A DNA stretch of 34,163 nucleotides from Sharpea porci (GTDB lineage: Bacteria; Bacillota_I; Bacilli_A; Erysipelotrichales; Coprobacillaceae), in assembly GCF_009695655.1 (NCBI RefSeq), contig NZ_VUNM01000028.1, forward strand, positions 1-34,163, written 5' to 3'. This document shows, piece after piece, positions 8,171 through 16,241 of this stretch. The position numbers were made by a program, and so were the translations under genes. Every line of letters begins with the position of its first letter. The first letter of the stretch is position 1. The notes beneath the pieces are model-generated. The model made no database searches. It was given only the letters and a program-made list of their open reading frames with translations, and had not been told where the DNA came from.

Positions 8171-8201
8171 AAAGGTATTGAGGATTATCCCCAATACCTT
8201 T
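8171..8201. terminator. Bidirectional terminator between AraC-type gene and ftsH
   Basis: Arms AAAGGTATTG (8171-8180) and CAATACCTTT (8192-8201) form a perfect 10-bp stem with A-rich and T-rich flanks, so it can serve both convergent genes. Confidence 0.85.
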
Positions 8202-10055
8202 TTAATCTTTCTTATTTAAGATTTCCATGAACTGTTCACCTGTGATTGTTTCATTGAGATAAAGGAATTTCGCAAGTTCATGTAATTTATCTTTGTTTTC
8301 ATTAAGAATATCAATTGCTTTTTGATGTTGTTTCTTGACTAAGGCAACAACTTCTTCATCAATCTTACGCTGTGTATCGCTTGAGGCTGCAAGTGAGGCA
8401 TCACCGCCAAGATACTGATTAGTCACTGTTTCAAAAGCAACCATATCAAAGTCACTCATACCAAATCTCGCAATCATCTGTCTGGCAATCTTTGTTGCCT
8501 GTTCGATATCATTGCTTGCACCAGTTGTAACATCACCAAAGACGACTTCTTCAGCAGCACGGCCACCTGTCAATGTCGCAATCTTATTTTCAAGTTCTTC
8601 CTTTGTCATCAGGTAATGGTTACCTTCATCAACCTGCATTGTATAACCAAGGGCACCTGATGTTCTTGGGATAATTGTGATCTTAGTGACTGGGGCAGAG
8701 TTTGTCTGCTTAGCAGCTACTAGGGCATGACCAATTTCATGATAAGAAACAACCATCTTTTCATGATCTGTCATAATCGCATTCTTCTTCTGATAGCCGG
8801 CAATGACGACTTCAATAGATTCTTCTAAGTCTGCCTGGGTAACAGCCTTTCGTCCATCACGAACAGCTCTTAAAGCAGCTTCATTGACAATATTCGCCAG
8901 TTCTGCACCACTAGAACCACTCGCCATTCTTGCAACCTTGTTATAGTCAATGGCATCGCTTGTCTTGACTTTCTTAGCATGCACTTTGAGAATATCTTCA
9001 CGGCCTTTTAAGTCAGGAAGTTCAACAGGCACACGTCTGTCGAAACGGCCAGGTCTTGTTAAGGCTGGGTCAAGTGATTCAGGACGGTTTGTTGCTGCTA
9101 GAATCATAACACCGGTATTTCCTTCAAAGCCATCCATTTCTGTCAACAACTGGTTGAGGGTCTGTTCTCTTTCATCATTACCACCAAAGTTACCACCATC
9201 ACGCTTTTTACCAATCGCATCAATTTCATCGATAAAGACGATACATGGTGCTTTCTCTTTAGCCTGCTTAAACAAGTCACGCACCTTTGAAGCCCCCATA
9301 CCAACGAACATCTCTACGAATTCTGAACCAGACATTGAGAAGAATGGGACATCAGCTTCACCAGCAACAGCTTTCGCCAACATTGTCTTACCTGTTCCTG
9401 GTGGACCAACTAAGAGAATACCCTTAGGCATTGTTGCACCTATTTCTTTATATTTAGTAGGATTCTTTAAATACGAAACGATTTCAGTCAAGTTCTCCTT
9501 CGCTTCATCTTCGCCAGCTACATCATCAAACTTAATGCCTTCTGTACTCTTGACATATATTTTCGCATTAGATTTACCAAAATTACCAAGGCCACCAAAG
9601 CCTCCACCACCAAATGACATGGCATCAGAGTTATTCATGGCATCATTCATACGCTTTCTAAAGCGATTACCTAACCACCAGAAGAAAGCAATAGGGACAA
9701 CCCAATAGAGTAAGAAATCAAGGATTGGTGAATTCTGCTGTTGGATTTCACCGGTAAATGTTGCTCCTGATTTATAGAGTCTGTCAGTAAGCCCGCTATC
9801 TTCTACTTTAGCTGTCTTGTAGGTTTTTGTTTTATCTTTGTTGGTGAAGAGAATACGATTGTCTTCGATCTTGACATCTCCAACCTTTTTATCAAGTGTC
9901 ATTTCTATGAACTTGTTGTAACCTACCTGTTCAATCTGGGCATCTCTGATCATTGGTACAATGAGGAAATTCCCTATTAAGATAAGGATTAAGGCAACAA
10001 TATAATACCTCACTAATCTTTTCTTTGGATCTTTATTATTATCTTCTTGTATCAT
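8202..10055 (-). CDS. ftsH: ATP-dependent zinc metalloprotease FtsH
   Basis: A 617-residue membrane-anchored AAA+ protease that extracts and degrades membrane and regulatory proteins. It has two membrane segments (about 16-36 and 111-128) flanking a short outer domain, and a glycine-rich linker. Next come Walker A GPPGTGKT (217-224), Walker B VFIDEID (273-279), the second region of homology ([18 protein letters not shown], 323-340) and the zinc-protease motif HEIGH (439-443). All catalytic residues are present, and the length is slightly short of the usual ~640. The ATG is preceded by AAAGGG. It has its own promoter. In many Bacillota ftsH follows tilS-hpt; here it follows noc instead. Confidence 0.97.
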   Translation of the reverse strand: MIQEDNNKDPKKRLVRYYIVALILILIGNFLIVPMIRDAQIEQVGYNKFIEMTLDKKVGDVKIEDNRILFTNKDKTKTYKTAKVEDSGLTDRLYKSGATFTGEIQQQNSPILDFLLYWVVPIAFFWWLGNRFRKRMNDAMNNSDAMSFGGGGFGGLGNFGKSNAKIYVKSTEGIKFDDVAGEDEAKENLTEIVSYLKNPTKYKEIGATMPKGILLVGPPGTGKTMLAKAVAGEADVPFFSMSGSEFVEMFVGMGASKVRDLFKQAKEKAPCIVFIDEIDAIGKKRDGGNFGGNDEREQTLNQLLTEMDGFEGNTGVMILAATNRPESLDPALTRPGRFDRRVPVELPDLKGREDILKVHAKKVKTSDAIDYNKVARMASGSSGAELANIVNEAALRAVRDGRKAVTQADLEESIEVVIAGYQKKNAIMTDHEKMVVSYHEIGHALVAAKQTNSAPVTKITIIPRTSGALGYTMQVDEGNHYLMTKEELENKIATLTGGRAAEEVVFGDVTTGASNDIEQATKIARQMIARFGMSDFDMVAFETVTNQYLGGDASLAASSDTQRKIDEEVVALVKKQHQKAIDILNENKDKLHELAKFLYLNETITGEQFMEILNKKD

Positions 10056-10087
10056 TTATTTCACACCCTTTCAGTGTTCGTAACTAT

Positions 10088-10117
10088 AGTATAATGCAAT
10101 ATACACTAGTCCTTCAA
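10088..10117 (-). promoter_or_regulatory. ftsH promoter
   Basis: Minus strand -35 TTGAAG (10112-10117) and -10 TATACT (10088-10093), spacer 18 bp, about 33 bases upstream of the start codon. Confidence 0.6.
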
Positions 10118-10167
10118 CGAATGTGATTCTATCGAACGATTATTAACACAATTTGAACATAAGAAAA

Positions 10168-10187
10168 GAGATATGAAAACATATCTC
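10168..10187 (-). terminator. Terminator after noc
   Basis: Minus strand GAGATATG-TTTT-CATATCTC, then TTTTCTT. It abuts the noc stop codon and separates noc from ftsH. Confidence 0.8.
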
Positions 10188-10970
10188 CTACTTCTTAATA
10201 TGAATCGTCAAGATGACTTCGTCATCTGTTTCTGTCTGTTCACTATTAATATCACTACCCACCGTCTTTTCTGCCATATCAATAGCTTGCTTAAATGTAT
10301 TTAAGACAATCTTGACATTACGGCTAAAGGCTTTTGTTTTTCCTTTTTTAGGCTTAGGAGCCTTAGGTTCCAACATGGCTTTAATCCGTTTTTCTGTTTC
10401 TTCAACAGTGAGATTATTAGCTTCAATACTTCTCAACATATTATTCTGTTCAGCTGTATTTGAAAGCTTTAATAATGCTCTAGCATGACGTTCAGTAATC
10501 TTGCGTTCTTTAACAGCTTCCTGAACTGTTATTGGTAATTGTAACAATCTTAATTTATTCGCAATCGTTGATTGTTTCTTTCCCATTTGTTGGGCAAGTT
10601 CGCTTTGCGTGATATTTTGGGCATCAAGAATTTGCTGGTAGGCAAGGGCTTCTTCTATAGCTGAGAGATTCTCACGTTGGATATTTTCCACCAAGGCAGC
10701 ATTGGCTGTCTCTTGGTCATTGAGTTTTTGAATAATAACAGGAATCTCTTTAATACCGGAAAGTTTGCAGGCACGATATCTTCTTTCTCCCACGACAATC
10801 TGGTATTTTCTAAAGCCAATGGGTCTAACGACAATCGGTTGTAATAAGCCATTCTTTTGAATACTTTCAGCTAATTCCTGTATTTTTTCTTCTTCAAAGT
10901 GTGTTCTTGGCTGTTCTTTATTAGGTTCGATAAGATTCAGGTCTAAGAACTTATATGTATCTTTACGCAT
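10188..10970 (-). CDS. noc: ParB/Noc-family DNA-binding protein, likely nucleoid occlusion protein
   Basis: A 260-residue ParB-family protein. The N-terminal CTP-binding domain carries GERRYRA (about 61-67) and the ENIQRENLS box (about 95-103). A helix-turn-helix follows at about 121-145 (TQSELAQQMGKKQSTIANKL), with a basic linker and C-terminal dimerisation region. Noc/ParB proteins load at DNA sites and spread as CTP-dependent clamps; Noc also tethers DNA to the membrane to block septation over the nucleoid. Position directly after mnmG-rsmG is the usual place of noc. No soj/parB pair follows, so a ParB role cannot be excluded. I choose the ATG at 10970 because AGGAAGG lies eight bases upstream; the longer frame would overlap rsmG. 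Confidence 0.85.
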   Translation of the reverse strand: MRKDTYKFLDLNLIEPNKEQPRTHFEEEKIQELAESIQKNGLLQPIVVRPIGFRKYQIVVGERRYRACKLSGIKEIPVIIQKLNDQETANAALVENIQRENLSAIEEALAYQQILDAQNITQSELAQQMGKKQSTIANKLRLLQLPITVQEAVKERKITERHARALLKLSNTAEQNNMLRSIEANNLTVEETEKRIKAMLEPKAPKPKKGKTKAFSRNVKIVLNTFKQAIDMAEKTVGSDINSEQTETDDEVILTIHIKK

Positions 10971-10986
10971 ATCAAAGCCTTCCTTC

Positions 10987-11682
10987 CTACAATGGTTTCT
11001 TCTTAATCTGACCAAAGGCTCTTGGATATTTTGCAGGTGTGTTCTTTACTTTATGGATGATCAGATTATGACGGTGATCATTCTCATCAGTAAGCGTAAA
11101 AGCCACATCTTTCACAATCTTTCCCCCAAGCTTCTCAATTCCTTTGCTTGCTTCTTTAAGTTCAATATCACCCTGTAGGCCTTTAAGCACAAGAAAGTCC
11201 CCACCAACCTTTACAAGAGGCATACATAACTCATCTAGGATATTCAGTCTAGCCACAGCTCTAGCCGTCGCAATATCAAAAGCTTCACGATGCTTTATCG
11301 CAAATTCTTCAGCACGTGCATGAATCGCTTCAACATGATCCAAGTCCAGTTCTTGAACAAGATGATTCAAGAATATAATACGCTTCCCTAATGAATCCAC
11401 AATAGTAATTTGTAATTCAGGATAAACAATCTTTAGAGGAATACTTGGAAAACCAGCTCCTGCTCCAACATCAACAATAGATTGATTATTGAAATCATAA
11501 TCAAATGAAATCGTCAGTGAATCCAAGAAATGTTTTAAATAAACATCATCATGATCAGTAATTGCTGTAAGATTCATCTTCTCATTCCATTCTACTAGAA
11601 GTTGATAGTATCTTTCAAACTGATTTAATTGTTTTTCATTTAAAATAATACCTTTATTCTCTAAAGTCGTTTGAAAATCCAT
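10987..11682 (-). CDS. rsmG: 16S rRNA (guanine527-N7)-methyltransferase RsmG
   Basis: A 231-residue SAM-dependent methyltransferase. It has the RsmG N-terminal region (LLVEWNEKMNLTAI, about 28-41), the SAM-binding motif VDVGAGAGFPSIPLKI (about 70-85) and the ARAVARL segment typical of GidB proteins. It methylates G527 of 16S rRNA; loss of the enzyme gives low-level streptomycin resistance in other bacteria. It starts two bases after the mnmG stop and ends 16 bases before noc, so the three genes are one operon. Confidence 0.95.
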   Translation of the reverse strand: MDFQTTLENKGIILNEKQLNQFERYYQLLVEWNEKMNLTAITDHDDVYLKHFLDSLTISFDYDFNNQSIVDVGAGAGFPSIPLKIVYPELQITIVDSLGKRIIFLNHLVQELDLDHVEAIHARAEEFAIKHREAFDIATARAVARLNILDELCMPLVKVGGDFLVLKGLQGDIELKEASKGIEKLGGKIVKDVAFTLTDENDHRHNLIIHKVKNTPAKYPRAFGQIKKKPL

Positions 11683-11684
11683 AA

Positions 11685-13547
11685 TTATTCTCCATATTCA
11701 CTCTTCAAATATATCAACAAGACAGATATATCAGCAGGATTAATACCTGATATTCTGCTTGCCTGAGCTACTGTCACTGGGCGTACTTTCAAGAGTTTCT
11801 CTCTTGCTTCTAATGATAAATTGATAATCTTATGATAGTCAATATCTGCAGGAATTTCTTTTTCTTCCATGCTTCTCATCTTCTCTACTTGTCTTAGTGT
11901 TTTATCAATATAGCCCTTATATTTAATATTGATATTCACTCTTGTTTGTTCTTCTTCAGTAAGATCTGTTTCACCAATATAATCCTTAATAAGATTATAG
12001 GATACTTCTGGTCTTTGAATAAGTTCTTTAGCACTAATGCCTTCTTTAAGACGTGTTGAGCCAATGGATTCAAGAAGATTATTGATATTTTCATCTTTAG
12101 GAGTAAAGCGAATTGTCTTTAATCTCTCAATCTCTCCCTCAATTCTTGCCATCTTATCAAGATATTGTTGATAAAGAGCATCACTCACCAAACCAACCTG
12201 ATGACCATACTTTCTTAATCTTGTATCCGCATTATCATGACGAAGCAACAAGCGATATTCCGCTCTACTTGTCAACATACGATAAGGCTCCTTTGTGCCC
12301 TTTGTCACTAAGTCATCAATAAGGACACCTAGATAAGCTTCATCTCTTCTGAGAATTAATGGCTTTTCACCTCTCACTTTATGAATCGCATTAATACCAG
12401 CAATCATCCCCTGACCAGCTGCTTCTTCATAGCCCGATGTACCATTAATCTGACCTGCCGTAAAGAGATTTTCAACGACCTTTGTCTCCAATGATGGCTT
12501 TAACTGTAATGGGTCAATAGCGTCATATTCAATCGCATAAGCATATTTTAAGATCTTGCAGTTTTCTAGACCTGGCAAAGCATGTACCATCTTGTCCTGA
12601 ATCTCATGGGGCATACTTGTGGAAAAGCCTTGGACATAGATTGAATTCATTTCACGTGATTCTGGTTCTAAGAAGATTTGATGTCTTTCCTTGTCTCTAA
12701 ACTTAACAACCTTATCTTCTATTGATGGACAATAACGAGGACCAATCCCCTTGACAATACCTGAATACATTGATGATTTATCAAGATTATCAAGAATAAG
12801 CTTATGAATTGTTTCATTCGTATAAGTCAACCAACATGTATCCTGTTCTTCAACAGGAATAAATGTTGTTGTTTCATAGGAGAAGGCAAGTTTCGCATTC
12901 GTACCTGGCTGGACTTCAGTCTTGCTGTAATCGATTGTATCAGCTGCAACACGTGGTGGTGTGCCTGTTTTCAAACGCTGGATTCTAAAGCCTAAATTTG
13001 CCAGTTTACCTGAAAGATATTTGGAATAACGTTCATTGTCAGGACCACTAGGTGTTTTTGTCGCCCCCACAAGAATTTCTGCTTTCAAATATGTCCCTGT
13101 TGTCAAGATTGTGGTTTTGCCTTCAAAGACACGGCCATCTTCAAGAATAACACCCTTACATATTCCATTCTCCACAACCAAGTCTTCAACCATGCTTTCC
13201 ACAATATCAAGATGATCCTGATCACGAAGCACCTGTTGCATATAACGAGGATATTTCTTCTTGTCTTCCTGGGCTCTTAAAGCCTGTACACCTGGACCTT
13301 TAGCTGTATTGAGCATCTTCATCTGCGTATAACAAGCATCCGCACTCTTTCCCATCTGGCCACCAAGCGCATCGACTTCACGCACAATAATGCCTTTGGC
13401 TGGACCACCAATAGCTGTATTACATGGCATCTGCCCTGCATTTTCAAAATGACTTGTGATTAATAATGTTTTTAAGCCAACTCTAGCGGGTGCTAGGCAA
13501 GCTTCGATGCCTGCATGTCCGGCACCTACTACAATGACATCATACAT
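11685..13547 (-). CDS. mnmG: tRNA uridine-5-carboxymethylaminomethyl modification enzyme MnmG
   Basis: A 620-residue FAD enzyme. The N-terminal dinucleotide-binding GAGHAG (8-13) is followed by the MPCNTAIGGPAKG block (about 40-52) with the conserved Cys, then NAD-binding and helical C-terminal regions ending in the PVTVAQASRISGINPADISV block typical of the family. With MnmE it modifies the wobble U34 of several tRNAs. The length is normal. AAGAGGT precedes the start. It heads the mnmG-rsmG-noc operon. mnmE is not in the window; upstream lies a divergent gene, so the usual mnmE-mnmG adjacency is lost. Confidence 0.97.
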   Translation of the reverse strand: MYDVIVVGAGHAGIEACLAPARVGLKTLLITSHFENAGQMPCNTAIGGPAKGIIVREVDALGGQMGKSADACYTQMKMLNTAKGPGVQALRAQEDKKKYPRYMQQVLRDQDHLDIVESMVEDLVVENGICKGVILEDGRVFEGKTTILTTGTYLKAEILVGATKTPSGPDNERYSKYLSGKLANLGFRIQRLKTGTPPRVAADTIDYSKTEVQPGTNAKLAFSYETTTFIPVEEQDTCWLTYTNETIHKLILDNLDKSSMYSGIVKGIGPRYCPSIEDKVVKFRDKERHQIFLEPESREMNSIYVQGFSTSMPHEIQDKMVHALPGLENCKILKYAYAIEYDAIDPLQLKPSLETKVVENLFTAGQINGTSGYEEAAGQGMIAGINAIHKVRGEKPLILRRDEAYLGVLIDDLVTKGTKEPYRMLTSRAEYRLLLRHDNADTRLRKYGHQVGLVSDALYQQYLDKMARIEGEIERLKTIRFTPKDENINNLLESIGSTRLKEGISAKELIQRPEVSYNLIKDYIGETDLTEEEQTRVNINIKYKGYIDKTLRQVEKMRSMEEKEIPADIDYHKIINLSLEAREKLLKVRPVTVAQASRISGINPADISVLLIYLKSEYGE

Positions 13548-13572
13548 AAATGTACCTCTTTTCGCATTAGAA

Positions 13573-13601
13573 ACTATACCACAATCATATTGTCATTTCA
13601 A
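13573..13601 (-). promoter_or_regulatory. Promoter of mnmG-rsmG-noc
   Basis: On the minus strand -35 TTGAAA (13596-13601) and -10 TATAGT (13573-13578) have the ideal 17-bp spacer. Its -35 abuts the -35 of the divergent promoter. Confidence 0.7.
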
Positions 13602-13619
13602 TCAAAGGACATGTATAAT
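13590..13619 (+). promoter_or_regulatory. Promoter of the CoA-binding protein gene
   Basis: -35 TTGTCA (13590-13595), -10 TATAAT (13614-13619), spacer 18 bp. It interleaves with the mnmG promoter on the other strand. Confidence 0.65.
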
Positions 13620-13636
13620 AAGGTTGGTGATAAATT

Positions 13637-14023
13637 ATGAAAAGTATTGATATTTTGAGAGATTTTAAGAATTTTGCCGTGCTTGGAGCAACCACAGATA
13701 CCAAGAAGTATGGCTATAAGATTGTGCAGCGTTTATGTGAGATAGGTAAGACAGTTTATCCTGTCTCTCCTAAATATGATGAAGTCTATGGCTTGAAGGC
13801 TTATAGGGATTTACTTGAAATCGAGCGCCCCATTGACGTTGTAGTCTTTGTCATTAATAAGAAGTTTGCTTCACAGTATATTGCAGAGATGCGTGAACTG
13901 GGGATTGGGTTTGCCTGGATGCAGCCTGGTACATATGATGATATTCTTATCAAAGATATTCAGTCTCTAGGCATTACGCCAATAGAAGACTGTGTCTTAA
14001 TTGTTTCAAAGGAAATCGCATAA
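13637..14023 (+). CDS. CoA-binding domain protein (YccU-like)
   Basis: A 128-residue single-domain Rossmann protein of the CoA-binding family related to the N-terminal domain of succinyl-CoA synthetase alpha. It shows FAVLGATTDTKKYGYKIVQ near the N terminus, VYPVSPKYDEVYGLKAY in the middle and GFAWMQPGT near residue 95. Members are cytosolic; the physiological role is not established. Its stop overlaps the next start by one base (TAATG), implying co-translation with the following gene. Confidence 0.85.
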   Translation: MKSIDILRDFKNFAVLGATTDTKKYGYKIVQRLCEIGKTVYPVSPKYDEVYGLKAYRDLLEIERPIDVVVFVINKKFASQYIAEMRELGIGFAWMQPGTYDDILIKDIQSLGITPIEDCVLIVSKEIA

Positions 14024-15441
14024 TGGATATTTCACAATTACTAACAAGCCCACTCTATACACCACTCTATAGTGATGACTTAGATATGGTTAATGTCTAT
14101 GGTCAACCTATTTTAAGAAGAAGCACAGATAACTCACAACGCTCTATTTTCTTCTTTACTACGTTGGATTCTATTTATCATTTTATAGAAGAAGATGGTG
14201 GTATTGTCGATGATGTCTATCCCTTTGCCCTAGTTGAAGGTGATGCCTTCATTACACTACTTCAGAAAGCTTATAGCCTAGGAATCACTCATGTTGTCTT
14301 TGATCTCAATGAAGAAAACCATATAACCTACAAGCTTGACTATTTCTTTAAGCAATGTCATATCGCCCCAACACAAAACAACGTTACAACAATAGGCACA
14401 TATCCTATCTACAACTACTACGACCCCTACAAACTTACCCAAACAGAGATTGATCATCTTTCAAACAACTACAACCAAATGAGTCTACCTGAACTTATTT
14501 ATAGCTATCATAAAACTCCTGACAAAGCTATTCTCAAGGCCATCCGTCTAGCCCTTGATCATATTCCTTATTACTTGAAACTCAGCGATTATCAAGAACC
14601 CATTACCAACAACAATCAGCTTACTATTTATTATACAAACCGCTTTATTTATCATGAAAGAAATCAATATACATCTTTTGAAACAGTTGAAGCACTGGAT
14701 GATTTATTAAAAAGATTTGCGATTAAAGAAATTGTGATTACAGATGGTACTCATGACAAGCTTATCCTGCAAGCATCCACATTCCTTTCACAAGATCTTC
14801 ACAAAATCTATCAAGAGCCAAGTTTCACTCTCTTAATAACGGATTTTCAGGATGATTATTATGGTGGTTATTTACATGGTGTGATCAAAACAGACAATGA
14901 CTACACCCTTTATACAACTTCTTCAACAACAATTCATATCGATGAAATTGTAGAAGGACAAAAGATTGTCACAAAAGCTAATGATAGCTATATCAGAATA
15001 AAAACCAACAAGCCTATTCATGAATACAACTATAGCGTTGTTACCAATATGCCAGCAGTCGATAATCCGGTACTCTCCGTCCTTGCATTCCATACTCAAA
15101 GTATGATGATTGAGCCAGGTTTCTCTAAGGCTCTTGATGCAGCGATACTAAGCAGCCGTTATTATCTTATTGATGATCATAAAGCTGTCTTATCGCCAAA
15201 GCTCACGCAACAGCCATATCAGAAAGTTGATTTCAATAAGCTTCTACAACAACATAGTGATATCTTAATCAACGAGGGTATGTCAAACAGTCTCTTACTT
15301 CCATATGATTATTTAGCACATCTACAGGATCAGCCTGAAGTACAACAAGAATCATCTTCAACACATTTCATTACATATATATTGATTGCTTTACTTGTTG
15401 TGCTTGTCATACTATATGTCTATTTAAGTTACTTCCAGTAA
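14023..15441 (+). CDS. Unrecognised protein with a C-terminal membrane anchor
   Basis: A 472-residue protein with no signal peptide and a single strong hydrophobic segment at about 448-470 (ITYILIALLVVLVILYVYLS), three residues from the end. That predicts a tail-anchored protein with its bulk in the cytosol. The first ~110 residues (IFFFTTLDSIYHFIEEDGG, then a VFDLN-containing segment) faintly resemble the SseB N-terminal domain, and a similar pattern may recur around 190-260. This is a weak impression only. The remainder is unrecognised. It overlaps the CoA-binding gene by one base. The IS element begins five bases after its stop, between the gene and its probable terminator at 16174-16198. 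Confidence 0.75.
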   Translation: MDISQLLTSPLYTPLYSDDLDMVNVYGQPILRRSTDNSQRSIFFFTTLDSIYHFIEEDGGIVDDVYPFALVEGDAFITLLQKAYSLGITHVVFDLNEENHITYKLDYFFKQCHIAPTQNNVTTIGTYPIYNYYDPYKLTQTEIDHLSNNYNQMSLPELIYSYHKTPDKAILKAIRLALDHIPYYLKLSDYQEPITNNNQLTIYYTNRFIYHERNQYTSFETVEALDDLLKRFAIKEIVITDGTHDKLILQASTFLSQDLHKIYQEPSFTLLITDFQDDYYGGYLHGVIKTDNDYTLYTTSSTTIHIDEIVEGQKIVTKANDSYIRIKTNKPIHEYNYSVVTNMPAVDNPVLSVLAFHTQSMMIEPGFSKALDAAILSSRYYLIDDHKAVLSPKLTQQPYQKVDFNKLLQQHSDILINEGMSNSLLLPYDYLAHLQDQPEVQQESSSTHFITYILIALLVVLVILYVYLSYFQ

Positions 15442-15551
15442 ATATCCACCGGCTTAGCCGGTGGCTTTTCAGTTTCGGGCATAGCCCTGCTCCTACCAGT
15501 GACGCGTGAACCGCGTATTACGTTGTGCGGCTTGACCAACTGCCCGTTCAT

Positions 15552-16040
15552 TTATTTCTTTACTTTAATTTTCTCGACCTTGAATCCAGCAAATGGATCT
15601 TCAAAGTCCATTGCCAGCTGATCTATTTCTTTGTCTTCCACCAGCTGGTTTCTTATGTACTCTTTTATTTTCTTCGTATTCTTTCCTACTATATCGACAT
15701 AATATCCTCTACACCAGAAGGATCTGTTCCGATACTTGAATCTTGCATTTGCCCATCTTTCAAAAATCATTTGAGAGCTTTTTCCTTTAAGATATCCCAT
15801 TATTCCAGAGACAGAATACTTTGGTGGTATCTCAATCAGCATATGCACATGATCAACACATACTTCTGCTTCAAGGATGTTGATGCCCTTCCATTCACAT
15901 AGCTGTCTCAAAATTTGCCCAATTTCAATCCTTCGAGCATCATAAAATGCCTTTCTTCTATATTTTGGTGCGAAAACCACATGATATTTACAATTCCACT
16001 TAGTGTGTGATAAACTGTGTAAGTCATCATCATATGACAT
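15552..16040 (-). CDS. tnpA: IS200/IS605 transposase TnpA (HUH tyrosine transposase)
   Basis: A 162-residue Y1 transposase with the N-terminal KYHVVFAPKYRRK block (18-30), the HUH metal site HVH (64-66) and the predicted nucleophile Tyr128 in EYIRNQ after the GYYVDIVG strand. It cuts and joins single-stranded DNA at the element's end hairpins. All key residues are intact, so it may be active. AGGAGG lies upstream of the ATG but can pair with a complementary segment in the leader. Confidence 0.93.
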   Translation of the reverse strand: MSYDDDLHSLSHTKWNCKYHVVFAPKYRRKAFYDARRIEIGQILRQLCEWKGINILEAEVCVDHVHMLIEIPPKYSVSGIMGYLKGKSSQMIFERWANARFKYRNRSFWCRGYYVDIVGKNTKKIKEYIRNQLVEDKEIDQLAMDFEDPFAGFKVEKIKVKK

Positions 16041-16046
16041 GAAAGT

Positions 16047-16101
16047 GTCCTCCTATTCTGTATTGCAGTTGGTAGCCGCAGTACAATTATAATATGAGGA
16101 C
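16047..16101 (-). promoter_or_regulatory. tnpA leader hairpin that can mask the ribosome binding site
   Basis: On the minus strand GTCCTC (16096-16101) is complementary to GAGGAC (16047-16052), which forms part of the tnpA AGGAGGAC ribosome binding site. The bases between them can also pair in part (ATTG with CAAT). Translational masking by an upstream stem-loop is established for IS200 and would keep TnpA levels low here. Confidence 0.5.
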
Positions 16102-16173
16102 TCTTTCTTTACCACTTGGCTAAAGTTCGAGTGGACCCCCAGACAATCTGGGGGTTTTATGTTTCACAAAAAT

Positions 16174-16198
16174 AAAAGGTCTCATTTTGAGACCTTTT
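16174..16198. terminator. Bidirectional terminator between the IS and mgtE
   Basis: AAAAGGTCTC (16174-16183) and GAGACCTTTT (16189-16198) form a perfect 10-bp stem with a 5-base loop. It serves mgtE on the minus strand and, before the IS arrived, probably the tail-anchored gene on the plus strand. Confidence 0.8.
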
Positions 16199-16241
16199 CA
16201 TTACCATAATAATCATCTTTTTAGTTTCATACATTTGTGCA

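Larger units (their letters stand above)
15446..16158 (-). mobile_element. IS200/IS605-family insertion sequence
   Basis: A single-gene element. The downstream end has a perfect hairpin CCACCGGC-TTA-GCCGGTGG (15446-15464) plus further palindromic sequence to about 15545. The upstream end has hairpin CCCCCAGA-CAA-TCTGGGGG (16136-16154), followed by TTTTATG. There are no terminal inverted repeats or obvious target duplications, as expected for HUH-tyrosine transposition. The exact tips are uncertain by several bases. No tnpB is present. Confidence 0.85.

Noticed and set aside
8950-9708. Long open frame of 252 codons antisense to ftsH
   Set aside because: It is the shadow of a strongly conserved gene. 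Its composition (Ser/Pro/Thr-rich) is typical of antisense reading and no ribosome binding site precedes it.
16136-16158. CCCCCAGA/TCTGGGGG plus TTTT as an intrinsic terminator
   Set aside because: It resembles one, but its position at the upstream end of tnpA and the counterpart at the other end mark it as an IS end hairpin. A better terminator lies at 16174-16198.
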